From Volvox africanus (Eukaryota; Chlorophyta; Chlorophyceae; Chlamydomonadales; Volvocaceae), in assembly GCA_030268105.1 (NCBI GenBank), contig BSDZ01000066.1:1-64000 (forward strand): a stretch of DNA of 64,000 nt. The letters run 5' to 3'. Position numbers and translations under genes: made by a program. A model generated the notes under the pieces. That model was not told where the DNA came from. It did not search any database and saw only the letters and a program-made list of their open reading frames with translations. How positions within the stretch are numbered: the first letter of the stretch is position 1; each line of letters begins with the position of its first letter. Positions 48,701-62,297 of this stretch are shown one piece after another.

Positions 48701-49766
48701 AGGGGTATAAACACATACCCATAGGCCATACGAACGGCGGGGTGAGGCTTATCAAACTAGTTTCCAAACAGTGAACGTGAACGTATCATACACAAACATA
48801 CACACACATTCAGCCCGCAGCCCCTCCACAACTTAGATATGCATGAAGGCACGAGCACGCACCAGCCATCAGGCGTACAATGTCGTGGATGTCACTGTTC
48901 CCATGCCGTGGCATCCTCTACCAGCCGTATGTGAATACGTCCTGATCAATGTATAAATAGACACGGCCATCCGGCCTCATACACACGTAGTCTAATGCCC
49001 AACATGCATTTATTTGAACGGTTCATCTCCGGCTACCCATAGCTCGTTGTGCATACAGCGCATATACAATGAATAAAACTGCATAATCAACGACACAGCA
49101 AGCTCCATACGCTTCACAAGTGCGCTGGGTGCATGGATCGCGCCGGATCCATGGTGTCGGACAAAGAGGCTCCTGGCAAGCGCCCATATGGCTGAGCCCC
49201 AACTGATTGCGCCCCAGCTGCTGCCCGCCGCGCGTCAACGCCCCCACACGCACAGTTCTCTCGTGGCATCTCCCTTCCACGCGCTTATTTTCCAGTGAAA
49301 CGTGTTCGATAATAAGTCTGTTTGAAGGAAAATCAAAGGCATCGAAGCGTGAAAGAGCATGCGCCAAGGCCTGATACACACGTAGTCTAATGCTCAACGA
49401 CACGCATGAGTCCACGCAGTTGCTTTCCGCCTGTCCATAGCTGGTGTGCTAACATACAGCGCAGAAGTGATTCATTGTATATGTCTGCAAAACCAACACC
49501 AGAGCAAGCTCCATCCGCATCGGGAATCCACCCTGCCACATGTACGGGCATGCTGAAACCTTAGCCTCTGCACATGTGTGACCAACCAGATGTACATAAC
49601 CCACACACACGCCCTTGCCTGTGTTCATGCTAGCTTCGAATCTATAGCGTATCTGAACGACAAGTATTCAAACTGGCTCAATCGTTCCATTGGATTATTT
49701 TCGCCCGTACAATTGTGATGCTGATTGCTAGGAATTAATTCCTGAGGCACCCGGTCGAGGCAACAA

Positions 49767-50032
49767 ATGGGTAGGCATATGGATGCCGCCTTTAAGTCGC
49801 ACGAGAGGACAGAAACAGGATGTTGGAAAGGTAGAAACGAGAAATTTGAGATATGTTGTAACCTTTCATACCATGCAAGTTGCAGCACGGACTATAAATG
49901 TGTGTATTCTAGGTGCCTGCTGGTAGATGTGGACTTTGATAAGTTCGACCTCCCTGGTTCCTTGGTCAACCGCTGCACTCACGCGTTTATGAAGCAACAG
50001 CAAAACAATTACGGTTGGGATTGAACAATTGC
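49767..50032 (+). repeat. Sense arm of the inverted pair (U5)
   Basis: The 85-codon frame is identical to that in U2. Confidence 0.75.
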
Positions 50033-50792
50033 CCGAAAGATCATATACACTTAACCATTATTTAATTCTCACAAGTATGCAAATGCAATCAAATCGTTGG
50101 TTTGGGAGCTTCGACAGTCTTGTCAGTTCACCGTTGATCCATCGCGCTTCCGACGTGACAGCTTCACCGATTGGGCTTGCTCGTAAGAGCATCGAACAAT
50201 TTTATTTGCCTTTTTGTCTCGAACTTGTTTTCTTTAGTTCCCTGAATCAAGAATTGTGTGCAAGTGCCAGGCGTTTCCATAGTTACCATTGCAGGAAGTC
50301 AGACGCGGCAGACAAGGTCAGCTCCGTGCTACAATGCAGCGGTCGGGCGGAAGGCGGCAAGTGTAGGGTGATAGGCGCTACATGAAGAAAACATGAGTCC
50401 CCTCTCGTCCCTCACCTTTGTTCTACCCTTTTGTTCAATAACGGCAACAGCCCCCAAGCCAACCAACGTCATGCTTTGCATGAAATGAGCATATCTTGAA
50501 ATACTTCTTCCGTCGAGTAAAGAATTTCCACGTAAGAATTTCCGTCAAATAAATCGTTTAATCCAAAGAAATTTCAAAGGAAGCGATTTCTAAATGTAAT
50601 GCTGTATCTGGGTATCATCACATATTCGGCATCTGTAGCACGGCGTCCAAACTCTATCCTTATCCTTGTAGATGATGTAGATTAATCTCAGTACCGGCGA
50701 CGAAACGGCTTTTGCGAGACCGAGGTAAGGGCATCGTAACCGGACCATCAATCATTTGGCGACGTGCGACTTTCGTGCACGACGACGCGACC

Positions 50793-53152
50793 AGGAATGT
50801 TCAGAAATTTTCTTGAATCATAGATGTTGTTCAAGATTCTTTGAGCTGGTAAGTAAAAATGGTTGGTTGTTGGAAGTTGGTAATCTTCCTGTCAGTTCCT
50901 GCAGGCATCGGTTCCTTATTCGGTTATGTCCCGATGTTGCTGCAAACCAGGTGTCACCTTTACGAACCATTTCGTCACTACTCCCATCTGCTGCCCTTCC
51001 CGGGTCAGCCTCCAACGCGGCCAGCTGAGTCCCAATACCAATTTCACAGACGTGCTCGGACCACACGGTACGTCAAGTTTTAAATGACAGGTTCCACCCT
51101 GCCGTCCCCGACTAGCCTGGATACGATCGTAAGCCTCAGACGGTAATACCCGATCTCCCCCGATGGAAGAAGTATTCCTGGGTGGACGGGTGGCTTCGAA
51201 GCCACATTGCGACGTGCGGCCCCTTGTCATTACCGTCAGTCAGGTTAATTGGCGGAGCGAACATGGACCCGGGTTTTGGTGTAGGTCATGCTCCGGAACC
51301 AGACATATTTAAGAGTTTCTCATTACCACCTTTTTCTAAGCACAGATTTACATTTATGAGCGAGACAGGAGACAAGGAAGGGCCGCCCCAATGGCCATTG
51401 ATGACAACCCCTCTCCCGGAGGTGGACGGATGACTGTCATTTGACCCAACAGCAACTGAAACCCGCCAGCCCTCCCCGCTCCGCGGCTCTGCATCCCTTC
51501 AACTCTAGGCACTATCATCCTTCCTAATCAACCTTCCTGTTCTCACCGCAGACCCCTCCCCTTTCTGGGCCGTCCACAAAGCGAGTTCGTTCTGTCCTTC
51601 CGTTCTTCCATTCATTCTTTTGCCACCCCAAGGGGTTCGCCGTCTGGCCGCGGAAACCATTTTTCCACAAATTAAATTCGTCATCCCCGAGGCCCTGGCC
51701 CGCGAACCCACAACCCCTTCCTCACATACAGGAGGTTCTGCAAAATTCCGTGCGCTGGATTTGGATCGCGAGTGGCTCCCCACCTGGCTGCAGAAAGCTG
51801 GGTACACCACGCTATACACAGGTGAATGCGGGGGGAGGGGGCAAGCACTCATACATTAACTTTTGCTTGCATCTACCAACGTCTCTCGCAGCACCTCTTC
51901 GCTGTCGCCAACAACACCGATAGTATACATCATCACGGTTCCCATCGCTCTTCTTTCTACGATTATGCACGGCCTTGGCGGCTACTTAGCTTACGCCCCG
52001 ATTGATTCCACATTCCCTACCGGGGACGACGCCAGCCACCATCCAAACGCGTAGGCCTTATTTACTTGCGGCCTGACACTGTGGGAGGAGCTGAGTGGAG
52101 CGGCACTGCCACGACCGCCCAGAATGACCCGGGGGTTAGTGGGAAGCCAGCGTGGCTGCGGGCGCGAGACCCCCTCACGGCCGCAAATGTGACCTTCTTA
52201 GAGGAGATCCACCGAGTGCCGCTGAGGTGCATGCGAGCTGTGGATGAGAGATGGTCGTGGCGTTAGGTGGGAGGGGCGTGGGTGGGGTGGGGATAGGTGT
52301 ATAATAATATAGATTATAGATTGTAGATTTCGTATCATCGCCCCCTCCTTCCTTTAACATGAGGCAACCACTGCCACCAGAACCAGGCCCTCCGTCGTCC
52401 TTGCCATAAATCCTTGCACGCACCTTTCTGTTGCATCTTTAACCCTGCCTCCCCCGCCTAAAATCGTAGTCCCAACCTCCGTCCGCCTGTCCTTTGCCCT
52501 CCTAGCCTAATACTCAAGAACCCTTATCCTTTTGTGGCAGAAATCCCTGGACTTCACCCCTCCACCCGTCGTCCCTGGCCTCAGGGCCCGGGTCTGGCTG
52601 CCGGCTCCAAGGTGGTTACCACGACGCAGCACATTGACATTGCCCCCACCGTGTTAGTGCTGGCCGGTGAGTAGGGAGTGGGGCTCATGGGGCGGGGCTC
52701 AGAGGGCATGCTAAGCCATGGACCCGTGGGTCTCAGCAATCCAGGTGCTTACTAGGGTGCACCGGGAAGGATGGATGGAAGGAAGATGATAAGAGACCTG
52801 GTATTCCACTTTGGGAGGAGCAAACTTACTACTCGTGTCCTATCGGGTTAGGCGTCCGAGCTAGCCCTGGCCCTGGCCCTGGCCCTGGCCCTGGCCCTGA
52901 TTATCTGGTGACTTGTTACGACAGATCAAATCTTTTTATGTCCTACCGTTGTACAAATGATAAAACCCTTAGGCTTATGCGCGGCCCTGCACGGATATAC
53001 GGCTGCAGGGGCTTCACACCGATGGCAGCGTCTCGGATCTGTGGGATGCCATGGACGAGCAGTACGATGATATGTACTATGCAATACCGGGCTTTCCTTT
53101 CGGCCGTTGTCTGCCATATTAGGACCTGGAAAACGAATGGTCGTTATTTCGC
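50793..53152 (+). pseudogene. Sulfatase relic, U6 copy
   Basis: Follows the U5 copy at a fixed 10226-bp offset with the same private intron variants: active-site exon 50905-51067, following exon 51732-51821. Same frameshift after VDE and same TAG in the last recognisable exon. Confidence 0.84.
52864..52899 (+). repeat. CCCTGG hexamer array, 6 copies (U6)
   Basis: Six perfect units, as in U5. Confidence 0.95.
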
Positions 53153-54661
53153 GGCGCGGCCGTGGCGGTCGTGCCGGATTGCGCGGTTAGAGTGAAAACC
53201 GCGTAATAATGAGGAAGGCACAAAGTCAAGATTGAGATTGGGATTCTATCCCTTCCTGTGTTGCTGTTCTTGCTAAATTCTATTCGAACTGGATGAGAAT
53301 GCTGCTTATTACGAAGGATCGGGCTTACGTTCCAACTTTGCCGAGAGAGGTTTGCAGCAGGGGGTTGTAGTAAGCGCCACACGTTCCGCCATGTTTCCTT
53401 CTCCTCTCTCGTGGCTCTACTCTCTCTCCCGCGTCCATCTGCTATCGGCCTATCGGCATATCGGCCTACGTATTCGAACTTTCGGTAATTCTGCATTGTG
53501 CTTCCGGCAGAAGATATGGGGAGTTGATAATTTATTAAGCGATCAGTTGTATGTTGTACATGTTGTACTCAGACCCCGGATGCGAGGCATGCAACGGTCG
53601 GTACGGGCTTAGGATTTGGAGCTGTAGGCTTCGGAAGTTTGGATAGTTGGAGTTAAGATTATTGTGCATCTGGGGCTGATTGGAGGCCTTCGAACGAAGG
53701 CGGGAATGGCTACATGTGGTCCGTCTAGGGTAGGGCGTGACGGGTAGGCAACATCACCGCAGCATAGATGTGGGCGTCAATGCAAAATATTGGGAACGCT
53801 TAGTAAAAGCTCATTTTTAATTTCGTATAACTTGGTCAGTTCTTTCTTCTGGTCTATTACTTAATGTTCTATATAATTTTGAATTTTGTTCTATTTCTTC
53901 TTCATAAGCTTGTTTTGATCTAAAAAACCTTAACTACATTTTTTTGACAAGATCAAAGGCACAAATGAATGCTTGGGTAAGCAAGACTGCTCAAAGAGCT
54001 CGAAAAGGCTAAGGGTCCAACACCATGCACCTCCAAACCCAATTTTCCCAGACCCAATTTTAAGGTACACTTCTAACTATCAAGCCAGGGGAACATATTT
54101 GTTACAAGACCAGAATGGGTGCAGTGTTGGATAAGCCCCTGTGCCCGCAAAAATGACCATTTGCGTTTGTCCCGGAGCAGTCCCAGCTCTGGTTTGTCCC
54201 TATGACATTCAGTATAGAAAGCTTTACTTCGCTCTTTACTTTGTTTGTGGTCATTGGTAATGTGAACTTCTCTTGCATATATAAATGCAACTGACTACGT
54301 AAAATCGGCATATTTCGAACTCTTATTTAACTGTACGAGGCAGCCAAAGCGATCAGCGCCTGGCGGACAGAATCTTTAAAGCTGAAGAACCTCCTTTATT
54401 CGATTCTTAAATTCCGCGGCCTGGATAAAGTGAGCTATCAGTAATATTGGCTATAAATATGTATATATGCTGCGCTGCTTAAATGTAAAATTCTGTGAAT
54501 TTAGAAGTTTGCTCGCGTGACGTGGGGCAGCACAACGTGGCGCGGCGCGACATGGTGTGCCAACATCCCGAATCACTCCTCGCGCGCAAATGGATGAGTT
54601 TGGGGATGCAAAATAAGCACTCCCAATTAGTGCAGGCATGCGGCGTGCACGTTCACTTGCC

Positions 54662-54663
<2 letters not shown>

Positions 54664-54692
<29 letters not shown>
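54664..54692 (+). repeat. (TG)n microsatellite, 29 nt (U6)
   Basis: Same short length as in U5. Confidence 0.97.
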
Positions 54693-54836
54693 TCATATCA
54701 TTAATCCTCACACGGCATATTTTGTTGCTATTTCCCAGGTTGCATAGATGGAAAGAACCATCAGCCTAACGGATATGCGCACCAATGGAGGGGAGTGGGC
54801 CAAATGAAGTGTACATAATTTCTTCAGGGAGTCGTT

Positions 54837-55084
54837 AAATCCCAAGCGTAATTGTTTTGCTGTTGCTTCCTAAACGCGTGAGTGCAGCGGTTGATCAAGG
54901 AATCGGGGAGGGCCAACCTATCCAAAGTCCACATCTACGAGCAGGCATCTAGGACAGACACATTAAGAGTCCGTTGCTGCAGCTTGCATGGCTTAAAAGG
55001 TTGCAACATATCTACATCAAGCAACCTACCGACATACCGTAAACGTTCGTTCGTCAACCCGCGCGGCCATCTAGGCGGCATATG
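54837..55084 (-). repeat. Inverted copy of the monomer-end segment (U6)
   Basis: Same inverted arm; the sense partner is 58912-59177. Confidence 0.85.
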
Positions 55085-56600
55085 GCCAGTTGTAACCATT
55101 AAGCTTAGGGTTTAGTCGAGGCAGCGTTCCCATTGGACATTTTTACAGACCAAACACCACATTTCCCAACCGTTCATGAAGTGTGCCATGACAGTGTGTT
55201 CGTACATCCCAATCTTCAAACTGCTATCTCAACTTCCAAACGTTCATCTCCTTGTTCCGTCTTCAAGTAGACCGACACAACTCTTGTCCTGCGGGCCCTG
55301 AACCCACCACCGCTGTACAACAACAGGCCACAACTTCCGCCGAATAATTTCTGAAATAATTCTCAAAGCAGGCTCATTCCAAGCGCAAGTTCCAATGATG
55401 GTGTTTTCCCCCTAGATGTAGGATCTATCTGGATGGTTGCAACCTATCTACATCATCTGGATGAAGTGCAACCATTGACCATTGAATTAGTGTGGCAGTG
55501 TGCCCTAAGCACAACGTGTCCCCCTGGAGTCATAATCAGAGTGTCTCGGGACAAAAAACACGTCGTGTTTGTTGGATTGTTTCGTGTCAAAATTTGGTTG
55601 CGTGGTGAATTTGTTATGCCCCAATCTATTATGCGTTATTTAGCTCGCCAGACGGGCTGCATGTGCGGGGATGGTGTGAATGGGTGCGGCAGTTGTCAGG
55701 CGACCGGGCAGAAGGGCTACGGACCAAGGGGAGGCAGTAGACGGAGGTGTTGGACGAAGCCATAACAGGTCTCAGCTAGGGTGGGGCGCAAAGCTCCAAC
55801 GAACGGGTGGGCATCGCGAAGGTGACTGGTTGCCAGAGCGAGGTTCTGAGCGAGATCTATCCCGGGTGTTCATCGCGTTGGAGTAATGTAATTTACATCG
55901 AGCATCATGCCGGCGCCATGCATGCGCGGAAGGCAGTATGTATTGGCAAGCAGTGTTCTTCCCCGGGGCAGTAACCCTAAGCCTTCCAAAGGAACCTACA
56001 AAACATATGTGTATTCTATTCTGTGTCCTGTATTATGTCTACAGTAATGTGATTATAGTTCATATACTTCCATGTACATGTGCGACTTCGTATCAAGTTT
56101 GCTTCGGAATTGTGGTTCTCAGAAAGCCAGGAGGTGGTTTGCCCTTTTCAGATGCAGTAATAGACCCTGTCATTTCCCATGTTTCAGTTATTAAAAAGAG
56201 GTTCAACTTCGCGTCGTCCTCAGATGCTACTGGCCGTGATTCCAGCTTAGTACTGAATGCACATAACTTCCCTGTGCCATCATGACCGTGGATTGATTGA
56301 AAGCTTTCCGTAAGCAACGAAATACCTCAAAGTTTCTCACAGATGTAAAGAAGCCCCTGGCAGGGCAGATTATCATGGAGGTACACTCTCCGCCGTACTT
56401 TCATCAAACTTTTGCTACTTAGGCCGTTCAGTGCGCATTTTCTCACTACAGCGTTTTAAATGCAACGTTGTTTACTGCTACCTGCTCTGCACACTCTATC
56501 TCTATCCAACTTGACTTTCAACATACGCACACCGCAGCCTTAAGCTGCAAGCACACCTGGTCTTTGGATAGGCTTGCTTGTTTGCGTGGATTCGGATACC

Positions 56601-56918
56601 ATGAGCTGTGTCGCTAGGCCCGTCCTAAAAGCCATGCTCAGTGGAATCTTCTACCTGGCGGAGGGGCTTACAAATGCGGATGTGGTTGAGTGGGTGATCA
56701 CATTTAGCAATCTGGAAGATGAGGCACTTGGCGACCGTCTCATCTTCCAGCTTGCTCCGGAAAAGTTCAAAACCCAGGGACGGAAGGCTGTGTACGACAG
56801 GCTCAGGTGGCAGGTGAACCCACACCGTCACCTGCTCGGTGGGCAACACAGGGTGTTGGCCTTCAAAGCCTTCGAACACTTGCAAGTCGCATATAGCAGA
56901 CTTGAGAACAACAACTAG
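56601..56918 (+). CDS. Repeat-less 105-residue derivative of the 19-residue-repeat gene (U6)
   Basis: A 1080-bp deletion joins the codon after IFYLA of exon 1 directly to EGLTNADVVEW of the C-terminal part. The join is in frame and gives an intronless 105-residue ORF from the same ATG to the same stop. The intron, donor, acidic N-terminal part and all repeat blocks are gone. The frame is open back to 56574. Whether it is expressed is unknown. Confidence 0.5.
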   Translation: MSCVARPVLKAMLSGIFYLAEGLTNADVVEWVITFSNLEDEALGDRLIFQLAPEKFKTQGRKAVYDRLRWQVNPHRHLLGGQHRVLAFKAFEHLQVAYSRLENNN

Positions 56919-57219
56919 ATGCGCATGCCGAAGGAATATGTGGAGTGAGGGGTGGAGCAAGGGAAACAAAGGGGGGATTGCATGCATCTTATCAGGGCTT
57001 AATGTTAGTCATCAGAAGGTAAGTGTGGGACTTGGCCTGCCTGTTTTATTGTGTCGCTCAGTTCTTACGATAATAATTAGACATGTCCTTACTGACTAAC
57101 AAACCCTTTCCACGCAGATTTAATGCCCTGGTGTGGACTGGTCGGGGGCTCTGCCTCCAGGGCGGCTGTGGCTGGGACGTATTGTCCTTTGCTTGTGTAA
57201 CGAGTGGCAAAAAGAAGCG

Positions 57220-57334
57220 GGCTTTAGCCGCCGGAGCGGCTTTGGCTGGGACAAAAGGGGGGCCTTAGCCGCTGGAGCGGCTTTGGCTGGGACAAAGGGG
57301 GGGCCTTAGCCGCCGGAGTGGCTTTGGCCGGGAC
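57220..57334 (+). repeat. 41-bp palindromic minisatellite, 3 copies (U6)
   Basis: Same as in U3. Confidence 0.92.
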
Positions 57335-57384
57335 GTCTTGATTGTCCCTGTTTGTGCAATGGAGGAGTAATGGGTGCGAGGTAA

Positions 57385-57845
57385 AGAAACCCCACCACAT
57401 GGAGGGTTACGACCCCAGAAACACGCGATCCAGGATCCTTGGGAGCTTCCTTGGACACTTTGCCTGTCCCTGGAACGAAACATGTATATGGGGCTTTGAA
57501 TTCATATTCGGTGTCTTTCGATACCACCCTTAATTGGGCAGACTCTGATACCTTTGTTTTGTACTATATCGTGATTGGTACTTTCATAATTCTGTTTGTG
57601 TTTCATGTAAGTTTCTTAACCACACACACCCTGAGCTCAGACCCTCGTCAATAATTCCATATTTGCTGCGTAGCCCCTACAGTGTGACAAGATGTCATTA
57701 TGTTTCAGTTTTCTGTGCCCTTCCTGTCTGAGTACACGCCTACACAATAACGGATACGGCAAGATGTTTACACAGCTCTAGTAGCTCGGTAATGCAGTCA
57801 ACACAGCTGAATGGTTCACATGCTCGTCATCAATATATCACGTGA
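57385..57845 (+). pseudogene. Membrane-protein exons, U6 copy with 1-nt deletion in last exon
   Basis: The donor is GTAAGT after 57606, as in U1. The last exon lacks one T (CACAATAACGG near 57745), which shifts the frame after about 13 codons of the tail. Confidence 0.35.
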
Positions 57846-58911
57846 AGGGGTATAAACACATACCCATAGGCCATACGAACGGCGGGGTGAGGCTTATCAA
57901 ACTAGTTTCCAAACAGTGAACGTGAACGTATCATACACAAACATACACACACATTCAGCCCGCAGCCCCTCCACAACTTAGATATGCATGAAGGCACGAG
58001 CACGCACCAGCCATCAGGCGTACAATGTCGTGGATGTCACTGTTCCCATGCCGTGGCATCCTCTACCAGCCGTATGTGAATACGTCCTGATCAATGTATA
58101 AATAGACACGGCCATCCGGCCTCATACACACGTAGTCTAATGCCCAACATGCATTTATTTGAACGGTTCATCTCCGGCTACCCATAGCTCGTTGTGCATA
58201 CAGCGCATATACAATGAATAAAACTGCATAATCAACGACACAGCAAGCTCCATACGCTTCACAAGTGCCCTGGGTGCATGGATCGCGCCGGATCCATGGT
58301 GTCGGACAAAGAGGCTCCTGGCAAGCGCCCATATGGCTGAGCCCCAACTGATTGCGCCCCAGCTGCTGCCCGCCGCGCGTCAACGCCCCCACACGCACAG
58401 TTCTCTCGTGGCATCTCCCTTCCACGCGCTTATCTTCCAGTGAAACGTGTTCGATAATAAGTCTGTTTGAAGGAAAATCAAAGGCATCGAAGCGTGAAAG
58501 AGCATGCGCCAAGGCCTGATACACACGTAGTCTAATGCTCAACGACACGCATGAGTCCACGCAGTTGCTTTCTGCCTGTCCATAGCTGGTGTGCTAACAT
58601 ACAGCGCAGAAGTGATTCATTGTATATGTCTGCAAAACCAACACCAGAGCAAGCTCCATCCGCATCGGGAATCCACCCTGCCACATGTACGGGCATGCTG
58701 AAACCTTAGCCTCTGCACATGTGTGACCAACCAGATGTACATAACCCACACACACGCCCTTGCCTGTGTTCATGCTAGCTTCGAATCTATAGCGTATCTG
58801 AACGACAAGTATTCAAACTGGCTCAATCGTTCCATTGGATTATTTTCGCCCGTACAATTGTGATGCTGATTGCTAGGAATTAATTCCTGAGGCACCCGGT
58901 CGAGGCAACAA

Positions 58912-59177
58912 ATGGGTAGGCATATGGATGCCGCCTTTAAGTCGCACGAGAGGACAGAAACAGGATGTTGGAAAGGTAGAAACGAGAAATTTGAGATATG
59001 TTGTAACCTTTCATACCATGCAAGTTGCAGCACGGACTATAAATGTGTGTATTCTAGGTGCCTGCTGGTAGATGTGGACTTTGATAAGTTCGACCTCCCT
59101 GGTTCCTTGGTCAACCGCTGCACTCACGCGTTTATGAAGCAACAGCAAAACAATTACGGTTGGGATTGAACAATTGC
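58912..59177 (+). repeat. Sense arm of the inverted pair (U6)
   Basis: The 85-codon frame is identical to that in U2. Confidence 0.75.
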
Positions 59178-59937
59178 CCGAAAGATCATATACACTTAAC
59201 CATTATTTAATTCTCACAAGTATGCAAATGCAATCAAATCGTTGGTTTGGGAGCTTCGACAGTCTTGTCAGTTCACCGTTGATCCATCGCGCTTCCGACG
59301 TGACAGCTTCACCGATTGGGCTTGCTCGTAAGAGCATCGAACAATTTTATTTGCCTTTTTGTCTCGAACTTGTTTTCTTTAGTTCCCTGAATCAAGAATT
59401 GTGTGCAAGTGCCAGGCGTTTCCATAGTTACCATTGCAGGAAGTCAGACGCGGCAGACAAGTTCAGCTCCGTGCTACAATGCAGCGGTCGGGCGGAAGGC
59501 GGCAAGTGTAGGGTGATAGGCGCTACATGAAGAAAACATGAGTCCCCTCTCGTCCCTCACCTTTGTTCTACCCTTTTGTTCAATAACGGCAACAGCCCCC
59601 AAGCCAACCAACGTCATGCTTTGCATGAAATGAGCATATCTTGAAATACTTCTTCCGTCGAGTAAAGAATTTCCACGTAAGAATTTCCGTCAAATAAATC
59701 GTTTAATCCAAAGAAATTTCAAAGGAAGCGATTTCTAAATGTAATGCTGTATCTGGGTATCATCACATATTCGGCATCTGTAGCACGGCGTCCAAACTCT
59801 ATCCTTATCCTTGTAGATGATGTAGATTAATCTCAGTACCGGCGACGAAACGGCTTTTGCGAGACCGAGGTAAGGGCATCGTAACCGGACCATCAATCAT
59901 TTGGCGACGTGCGACTTTCGTGCACGACGACGCGACC

Positions 59938-62297
59938 AGGAATGTTCAGAAATTTTCTTGAATCATAGATGTTGTTCAAGATTCTTTGAGCTGGTAAGTA
60001 AAAATGGTTGGTTGTTGGAAGTTGGTAATCTTCCTGTCAGTTCCTGCAGGCATCGGTTCCTTATTCGGTTATGTCCCGATGTTGCTGCAAACCAGGTGTC
60101 ACCTTTACGAACCATTTCGTCACTACTCCCATCTGCTGCCCTTCCCGGGTCAGCCTCCAACGCGGCCAGCTGAGTCCCAATACCAATTTCACAGACGTGC
60201 TCGGACCACACGGTACGTCAAGTTTTAAATGACAGGTTCCACCCTGCCGTCCCCGACTAGCCTGGATACGATCGTAAGCCTCAGACGGTAATACCCGATC
60301 TCCCCCGATGGAAGAAGTATTCCTGGGTGGACGGGTGGCTTCGAAGCCACATTGCGACGTGCGGCCCCTTGTCATTACCGTCAGTCAGGTTAATTGGCGG
60401 AGCGAACATGGACCCGGGTTTTGGTGTAGGTCATGCTCCGGAACCAGACATATTTAAGAGTTTCTCATTACCACCTTTTTCTAAGCACAGATTTACATTT
60501 ATGAGCGAGACAGGAGACAAGGAAAGGCCGCCCCAATGGCCATTGATGACAACCCCTCTCCCGGAGGTGGACGGATGACTGTCATTTGACCCAACAGCAA
60601 CTGAAACCCGCCAGCCCTCCGCGCTCCGCGGCTCTGCATCCCTTCAACTCTAGGCACTATCATCCTTCCTAGTCAACCTTCCTGTTCTCACCGCAGACCC
60701 CTCCCCTTTCTGGGCCGTCCACAAAGCGAGTTCGTTCTGTCCTTCCGTTCTTCCATTCATTCTTTTGCCACCCCAAGGGGTTCGCCGTCTGGCCGCGGAA
60801 ACCATTTTTCCACAAATTAAATTCGTCATCCCCGAGGCCCTGGCCCGCGAACCCACAACCCCTTCCTCACATACAGGAGGTTCTGCAAAATTCCGTGCGC
60901 TGGATTTGGATCGCGAGTGGCTCCCCACCTGGCTGCAGAAAGCTGGGTACACCACGCTATACACAGGTGAATGCGGGGGGAGGGGGCAAGCACTCATACA
61001 TTAACTTTTGCTTGCATCTACCAACGTCTCTCGCAGCACCTCTTCGCTGTCGCCAACAACACCGATAGTATACATCATCACGGTTCCCATCGCTCTTCTT
61101 TCTACGATTATGCACGGCCTTGGCGGCTACTTAGCTTACGCCCCGATTGATTCCACATTCCCTACCGGGGACGACGCCAGCCACCATCCAAACGCGTAGG
61201 CCTTATTTACTTGCGGCCTGACACTGTGGGAGGAGCTGAGTGGAGCGGCACTGCCACGACCGCCCAGAATGACCCGGGGGTTAGTGGGAAGCCAGCGTGG
61301 CTGCTGGCGCGAGACCCCCTCACGGCCGCAAATGTGACCTTCTTAGAGGAGATCCACCGAGTGCCGCTGAGGTGCATGCGAGCTGTGGATGAGAGATGGT
61401 CGTGGCGTTAGGTGGGAGGGGCGTGGGTGGGGTGGGGATAGGTGTATAATAATATAGATTATAGATTGTAGATTTCGTATCATCGCCCCCTCCTTCCTTT
61501 AACATGAGGCAACCACTGCCACCAGAACCAGGCCCTCCGTCGTCCTTGCCATAAATCCTTGCACGCACCTTTCTGTTGCATCTTTAACCCTGCCTCCCCC
61601 GCCTAAAATCGTAGTCCCAACCTCCGTCCGCCTGTCCTTTGCCCTCCTAGCCTAATACTCAAGAACCCTTATCCTTTTGTGGCAGAAATCCCTGGACTTC
61701 ACCCCTCCACCCGTCGTCCCTGGCCTCAGGGCCCGGGTCTGGCTGCCGGCTCCAAGGTGGTTACCACGACGCAGCACATTGACATTGCCCCCACCGTGTT
61801 AGTGCTGGCCGGTGAGTAGGGAGTGGGGCTCATGGGGCGGGGCTCAGAGGGCATGCTAAGCCATGGACCCGTGGGTCTCAGCAATCCAGGTGCTTACTAG
61901 GGTGCACCGGGAAGGATGGATGGAAGGAAGATGATAAGAGACCTGGTATTCCACTTTGGGAGGAGCAAACTTACTACTCGTGTCCTATCGGGTTAGGCGT
62001 CCGAGCTAGCCCTGGCCCTGGCCCTGGCCCTGGCCCTGGCCCTGATTATCTGGTGACTTGTTACGACAGATCAAATCTTTTTATGTCCTACCGTTGTACA
62101 AATGATAAAACCCTTAGGCTTATGCGCGGCCCTGCACGGATATACGGCTGCAGGGGCTTCACACCGATGGCAGCGTCTCGGATCTGTGGGATGCCATGGA
62201 CGAGCAGTACGATGATATGTACTATGCAATACCGGGCTTTCCTTTCGGCCGTTGTCTGCCATATTAGGACCTGGAAAACGAATGGTCGTTATTTCGC
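59938..62297 (+). pseudogene. Sulfatase relic, U7 copy
   Basis: Active-site exon 60050-60212, following exon 60877-60966. It has a private G-to-T change near 61305 that turns Arg into Leu in the GKPAWLRA exon. Otherwise it has the same breaks as the other copies. Confidence 0.84.
62009..62044 (+). repeat. CCCTGG hexamer array, 6 copies (U7)
   Basis: Six perfect units, as in U5 and U6. Confidence 0.95.

Larger units (their letters stand above)
40152..50377 (+). repeat. Macrosatellite monomer U5
   Basis: Fifth monomer, 10226 bp. It is 32 bp shorter than U4: one CCCTGG copy (6 bp) and 26 bp of TG tract. Its first half shares private variants with U6, such as CCCCGC in the run near 41250 and the 29-nt TG tract. 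Gene-free stretches correspond to those of U4. Confidence 0.98.
50378..59522 (+). repeat. Macrosatellite monomer U6 (minisatellite deleted)
   Basis: Sixth monomer, 9145 bp. It follows U5 at a fixed 10226-bp offset up to 56660, then lacks 1080 bp that contains the intron, the N-terminal part and the whole 57-bp array of the minisatellite gene. Beyond the deletion it carries some U1/U2-type variants (CAA rather than CAG in the C-terminal part of that gene, and an intact GTAAG donor at 57607). Confidence 0.98.
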
